Assembly: GCA_025362575.1 (NCBI GenBank) | Contig: JANYIQ010000112.1 | Location: forward strand, 1 to 58,253 | Direction of reading: 5' to 3' | DNA from: Bacteroidia bacterium | GTDB lineage: Bacteria; Bacteroidota; Bacteroidia; B-17B0; Aurantibacillaceae | DNA: 58,253 nt | Shown here: piece by piece, positions 35,803-45,003 of the stretch | Position numbering within the stretch: the first letter of the stretch is position 1 | Layout: each line of letters opens with the position of its first letter | Program-made: the position numbers and the translations under genes | Notes under the pieces: model-generated | Database searches by the model: none | Seen by the model: the letters and a program-made list of their open reading frames with translations, nothing else | What the model was told of the DNA's origin: nothing

Positions 35803-37257
35803 TTAAATTTCTCTTTTATTAGAGAATTGCTTGTAAACTGCCTTTATCTCTGAATTGAATATGAGATAGAGAACTACAAAGAACAGAAGGAACTGAATTA
35901 TGTAGATCCAAACGGAATAGTTTGGTAACGCAAAATAGATGAGTACGTTCGCAATCATGTAAATAAAAGGGAGACCAAAAATTTTAATCGCGTTAAATTT
36001 GTAACTGAATTCCTTCGATCTTAATGCCACCATGAGTAATACCTGAATTATTTTGGTGATTATCCCTCCGAATAAAGCACCGTTCAATCCAAATTCTTTT
36101 ACCATGAAATAGGTAATTATAACCTGAAAAATGGCTCCGATCGCAAATGTTTTGGCGAGTAGCCAGATGTTTTTTGAATACAACAGGCTTGCAATGTAAA
36201 AATTCAGGATACTTCTGGTAGCGTACCCTGCAGCTATCAAGCCGAGGTAATCGAAGCTTTGATAATATTCTGTCTTATGAATGAAGAGATAATATACAAA
36301 TGGAGCTGCAATGCAAAAACCGATCAGAATAATAATATTAACTACAGTAAATACATTGAAATACCTGTTGGATTCCTGGGTGGTTTCTTGTTTCCCCGAA
36401 TCATTCCATATTTTAAAAATTTTAGGAAAGATCGCTGCCATCAAACCATTCTGAAGGAATTCAACTCCAAGAAAACACTTTAAAATGAGATCGTATGCCG
36501 CCAGCGACTCTTCAGGAATATATGATTGCAAGAACATCCTGTCGATGTAATTAAAGATCCAGGTTGAAGTAACATAGATAACAAAGGGAATGCAGAATTT
36601 ATGGATCTCTTTTAAAAATTGTTTCTCAAACTCAAAACCTGAATTCCTGTAAAAGAACCAAAGCGACATGAAAAAGATCAGCACACCGGAAAATAGCCGG
36701 CCGTACATTGGACCAATTATGGTTTGAGGAAACATGTAAAGTCCGGCAAGAGAAAAAATGATAGTTAAAAAAAAGTTACTGAGATTAAATCCTAAAAATA
36801 ACTCAGGTTTGTTAAAGTATATGAAGGTATGTGTGCAGGTCTTGAAATAGGAGTTAAAAAACGCAGTTAGTACCGACAAAAAACCAAAAGGCCAGAACGA
36901 TACCTGTATGTTCTCGCTGAAGATAGCAGAGAAAAGGTATGGGCCCGTTAATGTAATGATCAGAAGTAATATTGGACCAATAATTAAAAGTATGTTTGCA
37001 ACAGTTCCAACAAATTTTCTTTGTAAATCCGGATCATTGCTTAGCTGTGTGTATTTAACTCCAAAAAAAGATTCGATGGAGTAGGAGAAAAGGATCTGAA
37101 AGAACATGGCAATACTTATGTAATAACCAAGCGCCACGTACTGACCAAAAGATAAAAGATCGGCGTAAAAAGGAAGAAGGATTATGCCCGACAACATTGG
37201 CAAAGCTCCCGCAACGGAATAAATGAAAGAAGATTTTAAAAATGATTTACTGATCAT
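35803..37257 (-). CDS. Polysaccharide flippase (Wzx/oligosaccharide flippase family)
   Basis: The 484-residue protein is strongly hydrophobic, with about 12-14 membrane helices, and begins KSSFIYSVAGALPMLSGIILLPFY, the first helix of MATE/Wzx-like lipopolysaccharide flippases. Members move lipid-linked oligosaccharides across the inner membrane. It ends exactly against the bshC stop from the other strand. The methyltransferase gene lies 12 bases upstream on the same strand, and a glycosyltransferase is on the opposite strand just beyond, so the three probably belong to a surface-glycan function. Confidence 0.87.
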   Translation of the reverse strand: MISKSFLKSSFIYSVAGALPMLSGIILLPFYADLLSFGQYVALGYYISIAMFFQILFSYSIESFFGVKYTQLSNDPDLQRKFVGTVANILLIIGPILLLIITLTGPYLFSAIFSENIQVSFWPFGFLSVLTAFFNSYFKTCTHTFIYFNKPELFLGFNLSNFFLTIIFSLAGLYMFPQTIIGPMYGRLFSGVLIFFMSLWFFYRNSGFEFEKQFLKEIHKFCIPFVIYVTSTWIFNYIDRMFLQSYIPEESLAAYDLILKCFLGVEFLQNGLMAAIFPKIFKIWNDSGKQETTQESNRYFNVFTVVNIIILIGFCIAAPFVYYLFIHKTEYYQSFDYLGLIAAGYATRSILNFYIASLLYSKNIWLLAKTFAIGAIFQVIITYFMVKEFGLNGALFGGIITKIIQVLLMVALRSKEFSYKFNAIKIFGLPFIYMIANVLIYFALPNYSVWIYIIQFLLFFVVLYLIFNSEIKAVYKQFSNKREI

Positions 37258-37269
37258 TTGTATTTTTAA

Positions 37270-37956
37270 TTAGACTCTTTCGTAAATGAAAAAGTCTGAA
37301 AGTGATCCTTTCTCTTTGAATTCCTTAACAGGATATTTGTTTTTTATTACTTCTTTCAATTTCCAACCGCTGATATTATTTTTCACAAAATCACTGAAAT
37401 TCCTTCTGTTCTCATGTTGATGAACCGGCTCTTCGTTTTGGTTATAATCAGAAGCGTAAATAATAACGTACTTATCTGCAGCGGCAAATAAATGACGTAA
37501 ATAGTTTTCGAAGATCTCTTTTTCTACTAAATGATAAAGAACATCTAAGGACATAGTAAGGTCTGCTTTGAATAACCTTGCATTATCAAAAAACGCCGTT
37601 GTATCATAAACGTAAAAACTTTTGCTTTGGTCTGTTTTAAATTGTTTATAACACATTTTAACAGCTGTTGGTGAAATATCGAGTCCAATGTAAATTGGAT
37701 ATTTAGCTATTTTCAATTGATTTCCATCGCCGCAACCAAATTCCATGATGGTTGTAAGCTTATTCTTAGCGACAAAATCATTGATCACATCGGCTTTATG
37801 TTCAGCCAAATGATCGTATGAGCCGGTTCCTGAGTTATCTCCTTCTTTATATCTTTCATCCCAATATTTAGCTGAACCCTTAAATATTTTTTTCTGTTGG
37901 TTCCTCTTCCAGTTCTTTACAAAACCTATCTCTAAAATTTTTGCTTTTAATCCCAT
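37270..37956 (-). CDS. Class I SAM-dependent methyltransferase
   Basis: The 228-residue cytoplasmic protein has a Rossmann SAM-binding motif I MEFGCGDGNQ (71-80), an acidic residue at the end of the second strand (IGLDIS, Asp93) and LTMSLDVLYHLVEKEIFE as motif IV. It resembles methyltransferases found in glycan or lipid clusters, but the substrate is unknown. It shares an operon with the flippase 12 bases downstream. A glycosyltransferase is divergently transcribed from the 91-bp intergenic region upstream. Confidence 0.86.
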   Translation of the reverse strand: MGLKAKILEIGFVKNWKRNQQKKIFKGSAKYWDERYKEGDNSGTGSYDHLAEHKADVINDFVAKNKLTTIMEFGCGDGNQLKIAKYPIYIGLDISPTAVKMCYKQFKTDQSKSFYVYDTTAFFDNARLFKADLTMSLDVLYHLVEKEIFENYLRHLFAAADKYVIIYASDYNQNEEPVHQHENRRNFSDFVKNNISGWKLKEVIKNKYPVKEFKEKGSLSDFFIYERV

Positions 37957-38047
37957 ATTTTTACCTTTATTGAGTACATTTGAAATAACGATCTTAAACG
38001 ACTCTGATCCTTTGCTATAAAGGTACTAAATAAAATTATTTTGCGTA

Positions 38048-39178
38048 ATGAAGGTGCTTTTTATTTCTTCCTGGTATCCTAATAGCACTAATCCTTTAAA
38101 AGGACTGTTTGTAAAGAAACATGCTCAGGCCATATGTAAAGCGGGGACTGAGATACAGGTGCTTGCCCTGAGCGTTAACCCTTCCGAAAAGCTTTTTCAA
38201 AAGAAAACATACATCAGCACTGATGAAGCTGGCATAATTACCCATAATATTGAACTGAACTCAAAATTTTACAAGGTTTTGCATCTCGACCTGTTTTTAC
38301 AGTATGCCATTATTAAAAGTTATTATTTTAAGAATATTAAACCCAAGTTCAAACCTGAGGTAGTTCATTCCAATGTGCTTTATCCGGCGGCCATATTAGG
38401 GCATTTACTTTCAAAGAAAGAGAAACTGCCTCATGTTATTACTGAGCATTGGAGTAAAGTAGATCAATTCATGACAAGGAGTTTGTACGCTAATATTGGG
38501 AAGAAAGCTTATCACAGAGCAAAAACAATAACTGTTGTTTCCGCTTTTCTTAAAAAGAGCATTAGCAAACATCTCAATAATCCTAAAAAGATCGAAGTTG
38601 TTCCGAATGTGATCAGTTCGGCACATTTCAATTACAAAGCTAAAACAGTGAATCCCGAAACCATCGTATTTGGCTGTGTAGCTCAATGGAGAAAGCCAAA
38701 ACGTCCCGATCTGATCTTCAACGCACTTAATTATGTTTCGAAGCAACTAAGTAAAAAAATAATTTTGAATGTAGTAGGAGAAGGGCATTTGATCAATGAA
38801 CTGAAAGCAAAGAAGTGGAATTTCGAAATAAATTATATCGGTAATTTGCGTTCTGAAGAACTGTCAGATGTGTTGCATCAGGCTGATTATTTTTTGCATG
38901 CCAGTGATATGGAAACTTTCTCGATCGTTATTGCGGAGGCACTTGCAACAGGAACGCCTGTGTTTGCTTCACAGGCCGGTGCCATTTCTGAACTGATCAA
39001 TTCAGGCAATGGCTTTACCGTTGATAATTCGGCAGAAAGCTGGGCGAACGGAATCTTTAAACTTATTGAAAAAACAGATTTTGATCATCAGCAAATTGCC
39101 GCTGATGCTCAGCGATTCAATGATGATGAAATTGGAAAACAGTTCCTTGAAATTTATAAGAAAAGTATTATCGCTTGA
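38048..39178 (+). CDS. Glycosyltransferase family 4 (GT-B) protein
   Basis: The 376-residue protein starts MKVLFISSWYPNSTNPLKGLFVKKHAQAI, the usual N-terminal donor-side loop of GT4 enzymes. The C-terminal domain holds VEVVPNVI near residue 185, NVVGEGHLINELKAK, YFLHASDMETFSIVIAEALATGTPV and a downstream FNDDEIGKQFLEIYKKS. The E-x7-E motif (ETFSIVIAE) is the donor-binding signature. It should transfer a sugar from a nucleotide or lipid donor. It is divergent from the methyltransferase and flippase and ends 11 bases before the proC stop on the other strand. Confidence 0.92.
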   Translation: MKVLFISSWYPNSTNPLKGLFVKKHAQAICKAGTEIQVLALSVNPSEKLFQKKTYISTDEAGIITHNIELNSKFYKVLHLDLFLQYAIIKSYYFKNIKPKFKPEVVHSNVLYPAAILGHLLSKKEKLPHVITEHWSKVDQFMTRSLYANIGKKAYHRAKTITVVSAFLKKSISKHLNNPKKIEVVPNVISSAHFNYKAKTVNPETIVFGCVAQWRKPKRPDLIFNALNYVSKQLSKKIILNVVGEGHLINELKAKKWNFEINYIGNLRSEELSDVLHQADYFLHASDMETFSIVIAEALATGTPVFASQAGAISELINSGNGFTVDNSAESWANGIFKLIEKTDFDHQQIAADAQRFNDDEIGKQFLEIYKKSIIA

Positions 39179-39189
39179 TTAATAGAATA

Positions 39190-39987
39190 TTAATTCTTTG
39201 CGATCTTCTTGTACGATTCAGTGATTCCCTTGATAAGAGAAGAACTCAGACCATTATGCTCCATTTCGTTAAGCCCTGCAATGGTACAGCCTTTAGGGGT
39301 GGTAACCTTATCAATTTCCTGTTCGGGATGTGTGCCGTTTTGGATCAGCAATTGTGCGGCTCCTTTTACAGTTTGTGCTACAATTAAACTCGCCGTTTTT
39401 GCATCAAAACCAATTTCAATGCCGCCCTGAATGTTGGCGCGAATGTAGCGCATGGCAAATGCAGTTCCGCATGCACCAATGATAGTGGCGGCTTCCATTA
39501 ATTTTTCTTCAATGATAACTGATCGCCCAAGTTTATTGAAAAGATTAACTACAGCATCAACATCTTTTTTAGGTGAATTGTCATGCGCTAAGCAAGTCAT
39601 GCTTTCGCTGATGGCAATTGCTGTATTTGGCATTGCTCTGAAGATCTGAAGGTCGGTTTTAAGAATATTTTTAATTTCAGAAATACTTGTACTGCTTACA
39701 ACCGAGATCAAAATTTGGTGTTTGTTAAGGCTTTTAGATATCTCAGTAAGCACTTCCTTTACCTGAAAAGGTTTTATGCAAAGTAAAATAATATCTGCTT
39801 TTTTTACAGCGGCTTTATTATCTGAACTAACGCTTACGCCTTTAGCTTTCAGATCTTTCAATAATTCAGTATTGCGGCGCGTAATTGAAATTTGACTTGC
39901 TTTTGCGTACTTAGAAATCATCAGGCCTTCTGCAATGGCTGTTCCTAAATTACCGCCCCCAATGATGGCTATGTTTTTTAAGCTCAT
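39190..39987 (-). CDS. proC: Pyrroline-5-carboxylate reductase
   Basis: The 265-residue enzyme reduces pyrroline-5-carboxylate to proline with NAD(P)H. It opens with NIAIIGGGNLGTAIAEGLM (Rossmann motif), has FRAMPNTAIAI at about 137-147, a family hallmark, and ends with the conserved region TTPKGCTIAGLNEMEHNGL that forms the active site at the dimer interface. The start overlaps the alaS stop by four bases (ATGA), so it is translationally coupled to alaS. This pairing is unusual biochemically and probably reflects only co-expression. Confidence 0.95.
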   Translation of the reverse strand: MSLKNIAIIGGGNLGTAIAEGLMISKYAKASQISITRRNTELLKDLKAKGVSVSSDNKAAVKKADIILLCIKPFQVKEVLTEISKSLNKHQILISVVSSTSISEIKNILKTDLQIFRAMPNTAIAISESMTCLAHDNSPKKDVDAVVNLFNKLGRSVIIEEKLMEAATIIGACGTAFAMRYIRANIQGGIEIGFDAKTASLIVAQTVKGAAQLLIQNGTHPEQEIDKVTTPKGCTIAGLNEMEHNGLSSSLIKGITESYKKIAKN

Positions 39988-42650
39988 ATAATTGTTTGTG
40001 CTTTTTCAATGGCGCTGCTTAAGCCTTCGAGCTTGGTTCCGCCAGCCTGAGCATAAAAAGGCTGCCCACCGCCGCCGCCATTAATTTCCTTGGCTAGTTC
40101 TTTAATGATGTTGCCTGCATTCAGGTTTTTTTCCTTCACTAAATTATCGCTAATGATAACTGAAATGCTTGGCTTGCCTTTTACTTCGGCTGCAATAATG
40201 CAAACACAATTCTCAACCTGATTGCGCACTTCGAATAATATATTTTTAATTTCTTCAGCGCTGTCGAATACGATCTTTTCAGTAATTAAATTGATGCCAT
40301 TCTTAACATGAACTTTAGTTAAAAGATCGTTTTTGATCACCTGGGCTTTTTCTTTCAGTAGGGTTTGTAATTGTTTTTGCAGATTAGTGTTCTCTTCCAC
40401 TAAACCTGTTAAACTCTTTACCACATCTTTACTATTCTTTAAAATGCCTTTTATTTCATTCAGGGTATTTGTTTGTTCATTAAAATATTCTTCTGCTTTG
40501 ATGGCAGTAACTGCTTCTATTCTTCTGATTCCCGCTGCCACAGCACCTTCCGATAGTATTTTAAAGTAGCCGATCTGCCCGGTAGCTTTTACGTGCGTTC
40601 CGCCGCATAGTTCTATCGAATAGGTTTTATCGAACTCAACAACACGAACAACGTCGCCGTATTTTTCGCCGAACAAAGCCATAGCGCCTGTTTTTTTCGC
40701 CTGCTCAATTCCCATTTCCTGAATGTTTGCGGTAATGTTCTCGCGGATCTTCTCATTCACTATCTTTTCGATCTGATGCAATTCTTCATCTGTAATTTTA
40801 GAAAAGTGAGAAAAGTCAAAACGTAAATATTCATCATTTACCAAACTTCCTTTTTGTTCTACGTGAGTTCCTAAAACCTTGCGTAAAGCGGCGTGCATCA
40901 AATGCGTTGCACTATGGTTGTTTGTAATTAGTTTTCTTCTCTCTACATTTATTTTCGCTGTAAAATCAGCGTTGAAGATGGCATCGCCTTCGGGTAATTT
41001 ATCTAAGATCAAAATAACTCTTCCGTCTTCTTTAACTGTATTGGTTACATCTAAAGTAAGATCTTTTGAGATCAATTGTCCTGTATCGCCAACCTGTCCG
41101 CCACTCTCTGCATAAAACGGCATTTTACTAATTACAGCCTGATATTGCTCTTTACCTTTCGTTTTTATTTTTCGGTAGGTCAATAGTTTTGCACTTACAC
41201 CATTTTCGTCAACGGTATAGGGATCGTATTCTGTTTTAACATCTTCTTTAGTATCTGCACTAACCCAGTCGTCGGTATCAATAGATGTTGCAGCACGTGA
41301 ACGATCTTTCTGCTCATTCAAACAACGGTTAAATTCTTCCTCATCAATGCTAAGATCATAACCTCGGGCAATAAGTGATGTTAAGTCTACCGGAAAACCA
41401 AATGTATCGTACAATTCAAACACCACTTTGCCATCGATCACTTTAGTTTTTCCCGAACCGGTTATTTCAATACAAACCTGATCGATCCGCTTCAAACCAT
41501 TTTCCAATGTTTTGTAGAACGATAATTCTTCTTCCTTAATTACTTTTTCAATTAATATTTTCTGTGTTTTTAATTCTGAAAAAGCTTCGCCCATTTGATG
41601 CGACAAGGTTGGTACCAATCTGAACATGAAAGGTTCTTTTAAATTCAGAGTTTGGTAACCATAACGAATGGCACGGCGTAAAATTCTTCTTATCACGTAA
41701 CCGGCACCGGTATTGCTTGGCAGCTGACCATCCGCAATTGAAAAAGAGATCGCACGAATGTGATCTGCAATTACGCGCATGGCAATATTTATGTCGTGTT
41801 GTTTTTTATGATTCGCTTCGTCTTCCGGTTTATATCTTAAGCCACTTAACTCTTCAATTTTACTTATGATGGGAGTAAAAACATCGGTATCGTAATTACT
41901 TTGTTTGCCTTGCAATACCACGCACAAACGTTCAAAGCCCATGCCTGTATCTACATGTTGTTTCGGAAGTTTAACAAGATCGCCACTGGCTTTACGTTCA
42001 AATTCCATGAACACATTATTCCATATTTCAATTACCTGTGGGTGACCCATGTTAACAAGGGTTTTGCCTTGAACTGCCAAACGCTCCTCATTCTTTCTGA
42101 TATCGCAATGGATCTCTGAACATGGTCCGCAAGGCCCGGTTTCACCCATTTCCCAGAAATTATCTTTTTTATTTCCTTTTAATATTCTGTCTTTCGGAAT
42201 TAATTTTGCCCAGGTATCATAAGCTTCCTGATCAAAAGGAATGCCTTCTTTTTCATCACCTTCAAAAACGGTAACGTACAAACGATACGGATCGATTTTA
42301 TAAACAACGGTCAGTAATTCCCAGGCCCAGTTGATCGCATCTTTTTTAAAGTAGTCACCAAAGCTCCAGTTACCAAGCATTTCAAACATGGTGTGATGGT
42401 AAGTATCCACACCAACTTCTTCTAAGTCGTTATGTTTTCCGCTTACACGCAAACATTTTTGCGTATCGGCAATGCGTGGAAATTTAATTGGTGAATTTCC
42501 TAAAAAAAGATCTTTAAAAGGGGCCATGCCGCTATTATTGAACATTAGGGTAGGGTCGCCTTTAACAACCATTGGAGCGGATGGCACAATTTCGTGCCCT
42601 TTACTCTTAAAAAAGTCTAAAAATGTCTGTCTTACTTTGCCTGATTCCAT
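39984..42650 (-). CDS. alaS: Alanine--tRNA ligase
   Basis: The 888-residue enzyme starts RQTFLDFFKSKGHEIVPSAPMV and has class II motifs (FNNSGMAPFKDLF, MFEMLGNWSFGDYFK). The editing domain has the zinc ligands NNHSATHLMH (His, His) and CGGTHVKATG (Cys, His). The C-Ala domain ends with GGGGGQPFYAQAGGTKLEGL. Length is standard. It charges tRNA-Ala and clears mis-charged Ser or Gly. The divergent upstream gene is the M23 peptidase, a pair seen in other Bacteroidota, and the proC start overlaps its stop. Confidence 0.98.
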   Translation of the reverse strand: MESGKVRQTFLDFFKSKGHEIVPSAPMVVKGDPTLMFNNSGMAPFKDLFLGNSPIKFPRIADTQKCLRVSGKHNDLEEVGVDTYHHTMFEMLGNWSFGDYFKKDAINWAWELLTVVYKIDPYRLYVTVFEGDEKEGIPFDQEAYDTWAKLIPKDRILKGNKKDNFWEMGETGPCGPCSEIHCDIRKNEERLAVQGKTLVNMGHPQVIEIWNNVFMEFERKASGDLVKLPKQHVDTGMGFERLCVVLQGKQSNYDTDVFTPIISKIEELSGLRYKPEDEANHKKQHDINIAMRVIADHIRAISFSIADGQLPSNTGAGYVIRRILRRAIRYGYQTLNLKEPFMFRLVPTLSHQMGEAFSELKTQKILIEKVIKEEELSFYKTLENGLKRIDQVCIEITGSGKTKVIDGKVVFELYDTFGFPVDLTSLIARGYDLSIDEEEFNRCLNEQKDRSRAATSIDTDDWVSADTKEDVKTEYDPYTVDENGVSAKLLTYRKIKTKGKEQYQAVISKMPFYAESGGQVGDTGQLISKDLTLDVTNTVKEDGRVILILDKLPEGDAIFNADFTAKINVERRKLITNNHSATHLMHAALRKVLGTHVEQKGSLVNDEYLRFDFSHFSKITDEELHQIEKIVNEKIRENITANIQEMGIEQAKKTGAMALFGEKYGDVVRVVEFDKTYSIELCGGTHVKATGQIGYFKILSEGAVAAGIRRIEAVTAIKAEEYFNEQTNTLNEIKGILKNSKDVVKSLTGLVEENTNLQKQLQTLLKEKAQVIKNDLLTKVHVKNGINLITEKIVFDSAEEIKNILFEVRNQVENCVCIIAAEVKGKPSISVIISDNLVKEKNLNAGNIIKELAKEINGGGGGQPFYAQAGGTKLEGLSSAIEKAQTII

Positions 42651-42665
42651 AAATACCTTTACGAG

Positions 42666-42696
42666 GTTGTAAATTTAGCCCAATTTTCTATCTTTG
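42666..42696 (+). promoter_or_regulatory. Promoter of the M23 peptidase gene
   Basis: TTG at 42666-42668 and TATCTTTG at 42689-42696, an exact TAnnTTTG box, are 20 bases apart, as expected for the Bacteroidota main sigma factor. Predicted transcription starts near 42701, about 27 bases before the ATG at 42728. This supports 42728 as the native start of the peptidase gene, even though an in-frame stop follows. Confidence 0.6.
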
Positions 42697-42727
42697 CTAT
42701 GCTTTTTTAAAGGCCAATTTTAACAAA

Positions 42728-42772
42728 ATGTCAAAAGTTAAATATAGATTTAATCCTAAGTCCCTGAACTAA
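42728..42772 (+). other. Native N-terminus of the M23 peptidase, interrupted by an in-frame TAA
   Basis: The ATG at 42728 opens a 14-codon reading frame MSKVKYRFNPKSLN that ends at TAA 42770-42772. The sequence resumes in the same frame directly after with EKVRVTFKDRFWKITSY. M23 proteins of this type in other Bacteroidota begin with a similar M(A/S)KVKY stretch followed by a Tyr in the place of this stop. The lesion could be a one-base change of a Tyr codon (TAT or TAC to TAA). Confidence 0.7.
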
Positions 42773-42838
42773 GAAAAGGTACGCGTTACCTTTAAGGATC
42801 GTTTTTGGAAGATTACCTCGTATCTGGCAATTGGCCTG

Positions 42839-43702
42839 GTGTTTACTACTGTTACGGTACTATTGGCCTACCGTTTCATTGATTCTCCTAAGGAAAAAAT
42901 GCTGAGAAGGGAGATAGAGACCCTTCAATTGCAGTATAACTTACTGGATAAAAAAATGGATCAGGCTCAATTGGTTTTAAATGATCTTCAGGACCGAGAT
43001 GACAATATTTACCGGGTTATTTTTGAAGCTGAACCCATTCCGAATACTATTAGGCAGGCGGGTTTTGGGGGTAGCGATCGCTATTCGGTGTTTGATAATT
43101 TTGATAATGCCGAATTGTTGAAATCGGCCACTGAGCGTTTGGACAGAATCACAAAACAGTTATATGTTCAGTCGAAATCCTTTGATGAAGTGGTGAAGCT
43201 GGCAAAGAACAAGGAAAAATTACTGGCCTCCATTCCTGCCATCATGCCTATCAATCAAAAGGATCTTCTGCACCAGGTTACCAGCGGTTTTGGCTGGAGA
43301 ACACATCCTATTTATAAAACGCCGGAGTTTCATCCGGGAATGGATTTTACAGCTGAACAAGGAACGCCGATCTATGCAACCGGCGATGGAGTTATTGAAG
43401 TGGCTGATAATTTAGCCCAGGGTTACGGAAATCATGTAGTGATAAAACATGAGTTTGAATATCAAACCTTATATGGACATATGAGTAAAATAGCTTGTCG
43501 CGTAGGGCAAAAAGTAAAGCGCGGACAACTTATCGGATATGTAGGAAGCACCGGTTTGAGTACTGCGCCACACGTGCATTATGAAGTATTGAAAAAAGGA
43601 GAAAGAGTAAATCCAATTAACTTTTATTATAATGATCTGTCGCCTGAACAATATCAGGTTATGCTTGATCTTTCTACCAAATCTTCTCAATCGTTCGATT
43701 AA
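42839..43702 (+). CDS. M23-family metallopeptidase (LytM-like), open part
   Basis: From the GTG at 42839 the frame reads half of the membrane anchor (VTVLLAYRFIDSP), then a coiled coil (about 30-60) and an M23 domain: FGWRTHPIYKTPEFHPGMDF with zinc ligands His and Asp, and STAPHVHYEV with the second His-x-His. Such enzymes cut peptidoglycan cross-links. The native start is probably 42728 with an in-frame stop at 42770, and the stated start is only the first usable codon after the stop, inside the anchor helix. If it is used, membrane insertion would be impaired. It overlaps the permease start by one base and is divergent from alaS. Confidence 0.72.
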   Translation: MFTTVTVLLAYRFIDSPKEKMLRREIETLQLQYNLLDKKMDQAQLVLNDLQDRDDNIYRVIFEAEPIPNTIRQAGFGGSDRYSVFDNFDNAELLKSATERLDRITKQLYVQSKSFDEVVKLAKNKEKLLASIPAIMPINQKDLLHQVTSGFGWRTHPIYKTPEFHPGMDFTAEQGTPIYATGDGVIEVADNLAQGYGNHVVIKHEFEYQTLYGHMSKIACRVGQKVKRGQLIGYVGSTGLSTAPHVHYEVLKKGERVNPINFYYNDLSPEQYQVMLDLSTKSSQSFD

Positions 43703-45003
43703 TGTCTCAGCCAAAGATCGGATTTAACACCGCCATTGCCATAGTTATTGCCAACATGATAGGAACGGGTGTGTTCACCAGTTTGGGTTTTCAGGTGATG
43801 GACATACAATCGGGTTTCGCCATTTTAATGCTGTGGGTAGTGGGCGGAATTTTGTCATTATGCGGAGCATTGACTTACGGCGAAATTGGTTCAGCTTTTC
43901 CGCAGAGTGGAGGAGAGTATAATTATTTATCGAGATTATATCATCCTTCGGTTGGATTTTTATCGGGATGGGTTTCGGTAACAGTCGGCTTTGCGGCACC
44001 AATTGCAGCAGCGGCAACAGCATTGGGTTTGTATACTTGCAAGATCTATCCGAATTTGGATCCAAAGGTCATTGGTATTTCTGTAGTGCTTGCATTAACC
44101 GTTGTACATTCCATCAATTTGAAATTAGGAAGCGCCATTCAACGGGCATTTACTTTGGTGAAAGTGGTGATCATTTTAATGTTCATAGGTTTCGGATTAT
44201 TTTATGTGCCGCCATTTTACACTTCGTTTGCACCAAGCACTCAAAGTTTTAATGAAATTATTTCGGCAGGATTTGCGGTGTCGCTTATTTTTGTGACCTA
44301 TGCTTATTCAGGATGGAACGCGGCTGCATACATTGCAGGTGAAATGAAAGATCCGCAAAAGAATTTGCCGAAAGCTTTATTTTTTGGAACTCTTTTGGTG
44401 ATGGCCATTTACACAGCGCTGAATTTTATTTTCATGTATTCTGTGCCGGTTGATGAATTGAAAGGTCAGGTGGAGGTAGGATATTTGAGTGCGAATAAGA
44501 TCTTTGGCATGCAATTAGGACAATTCATGGGATTGGTAATTGCTCTTTTATTGGTTTCAACGATCAGCGCCATGATACTTGCCGGACCTCGTGTAATGCA
44601 GGCTATGGGTAAAGACATGAAGCCTTTACAGTTTCTTTCTACGACTAATAAGAACAGTGTGCCTTATGTGGCCATCATTTTTCAATCGGTAATTTCAATT
44701 GCACTTGTTTTAACATCTTCATTTCAGTCATTGATCACTTATGTTGGATTTACCTTGAATCTGTTTACCTTCTTAACCGTGTTCGGGGTTTTCATTCTGA
44801 GAGCTAAGAACAAGTCGATCGACATCCCTTATAAAACACCTTTGTATCCTGTTACTCCTATTTTGTTTTTAAGCATTAATGCTTGGATATTATTTTTTAT
44901 CTTTAAAAATAAAACCGAAGAGTCTTTATACGGGTTGGGAACAGTTTTACTTGGATTCATAATTTTTCAGATAAGTGCTAAGATCAATAAACAAAAAAAT
45001 TAA
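43702..45003 (+). CDS. Amino acid permease of the APC superfamily
   Basis: The 433-residue protein has about 12 membrane helices. It opens with FNTAIAIVIANMIGTGVFTSLG, the unwound first helix with the GxG substrate motif of APC transporters, followed by GALTYGEIGSAFPQSGGEYNYLSR in helix 2-3. It should take up or exchange amino acids; the substrate cannot be named. The start ATG shares a base with the M23 stop (TAATG), and the following hydrolase gene starts before its end, so all three are probably co-transcribed. Confidence 0.93.
   Translation: MSQPKIGFNTAIAIVIANMIGTGVFTSLGFQVMDIQSGFAILMLWVVGGILSLCGALTYGEIGSAFPQSGGEYNYLSRLYHPSVGFLSGWVSVTVGFAAPIAAAATALGLYTCKIYPNLDPKVIGISVVLALTVVHSINLKLGSAIQRAFTLVKVVIILMFIGFGLFYVPPFYTSFAPSTQSFNEIISAGFAVSLIFVTYAYSGWNAAAYIAGEMKDPQKNLPKALFFGTLLVMAIYTALNFIFMYSVPVDELKGQVEVGYLSANKIFGMQLGQFMGLVIALLLVSTISAMILAGPRVMQAMGKDMKPLQFLSTTNKNSVPYVAIIFQSVISIALVLTSSFQSLITYVGFTLNLFTFLTVFGVFILRAKNKSIDIPYKTPLYPVTPILFLSINAWILFFIFKNKTEESLYGLGTVLLGFIIFQISAKINKQKN

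Noticed and set aside
42770-42772. Reassignment of TAA as a sense codon in this organism.
   Set aside because: TAA ends many intact genes in the window, for example arfB, upp and bshC, so general reassignment is ruled out.
43968-44252. A 94-residue plus-strand frame inside the permease gene.
   Set aside because: It is an alternative frame of the permease, which has clear membrane helices and family motifs.
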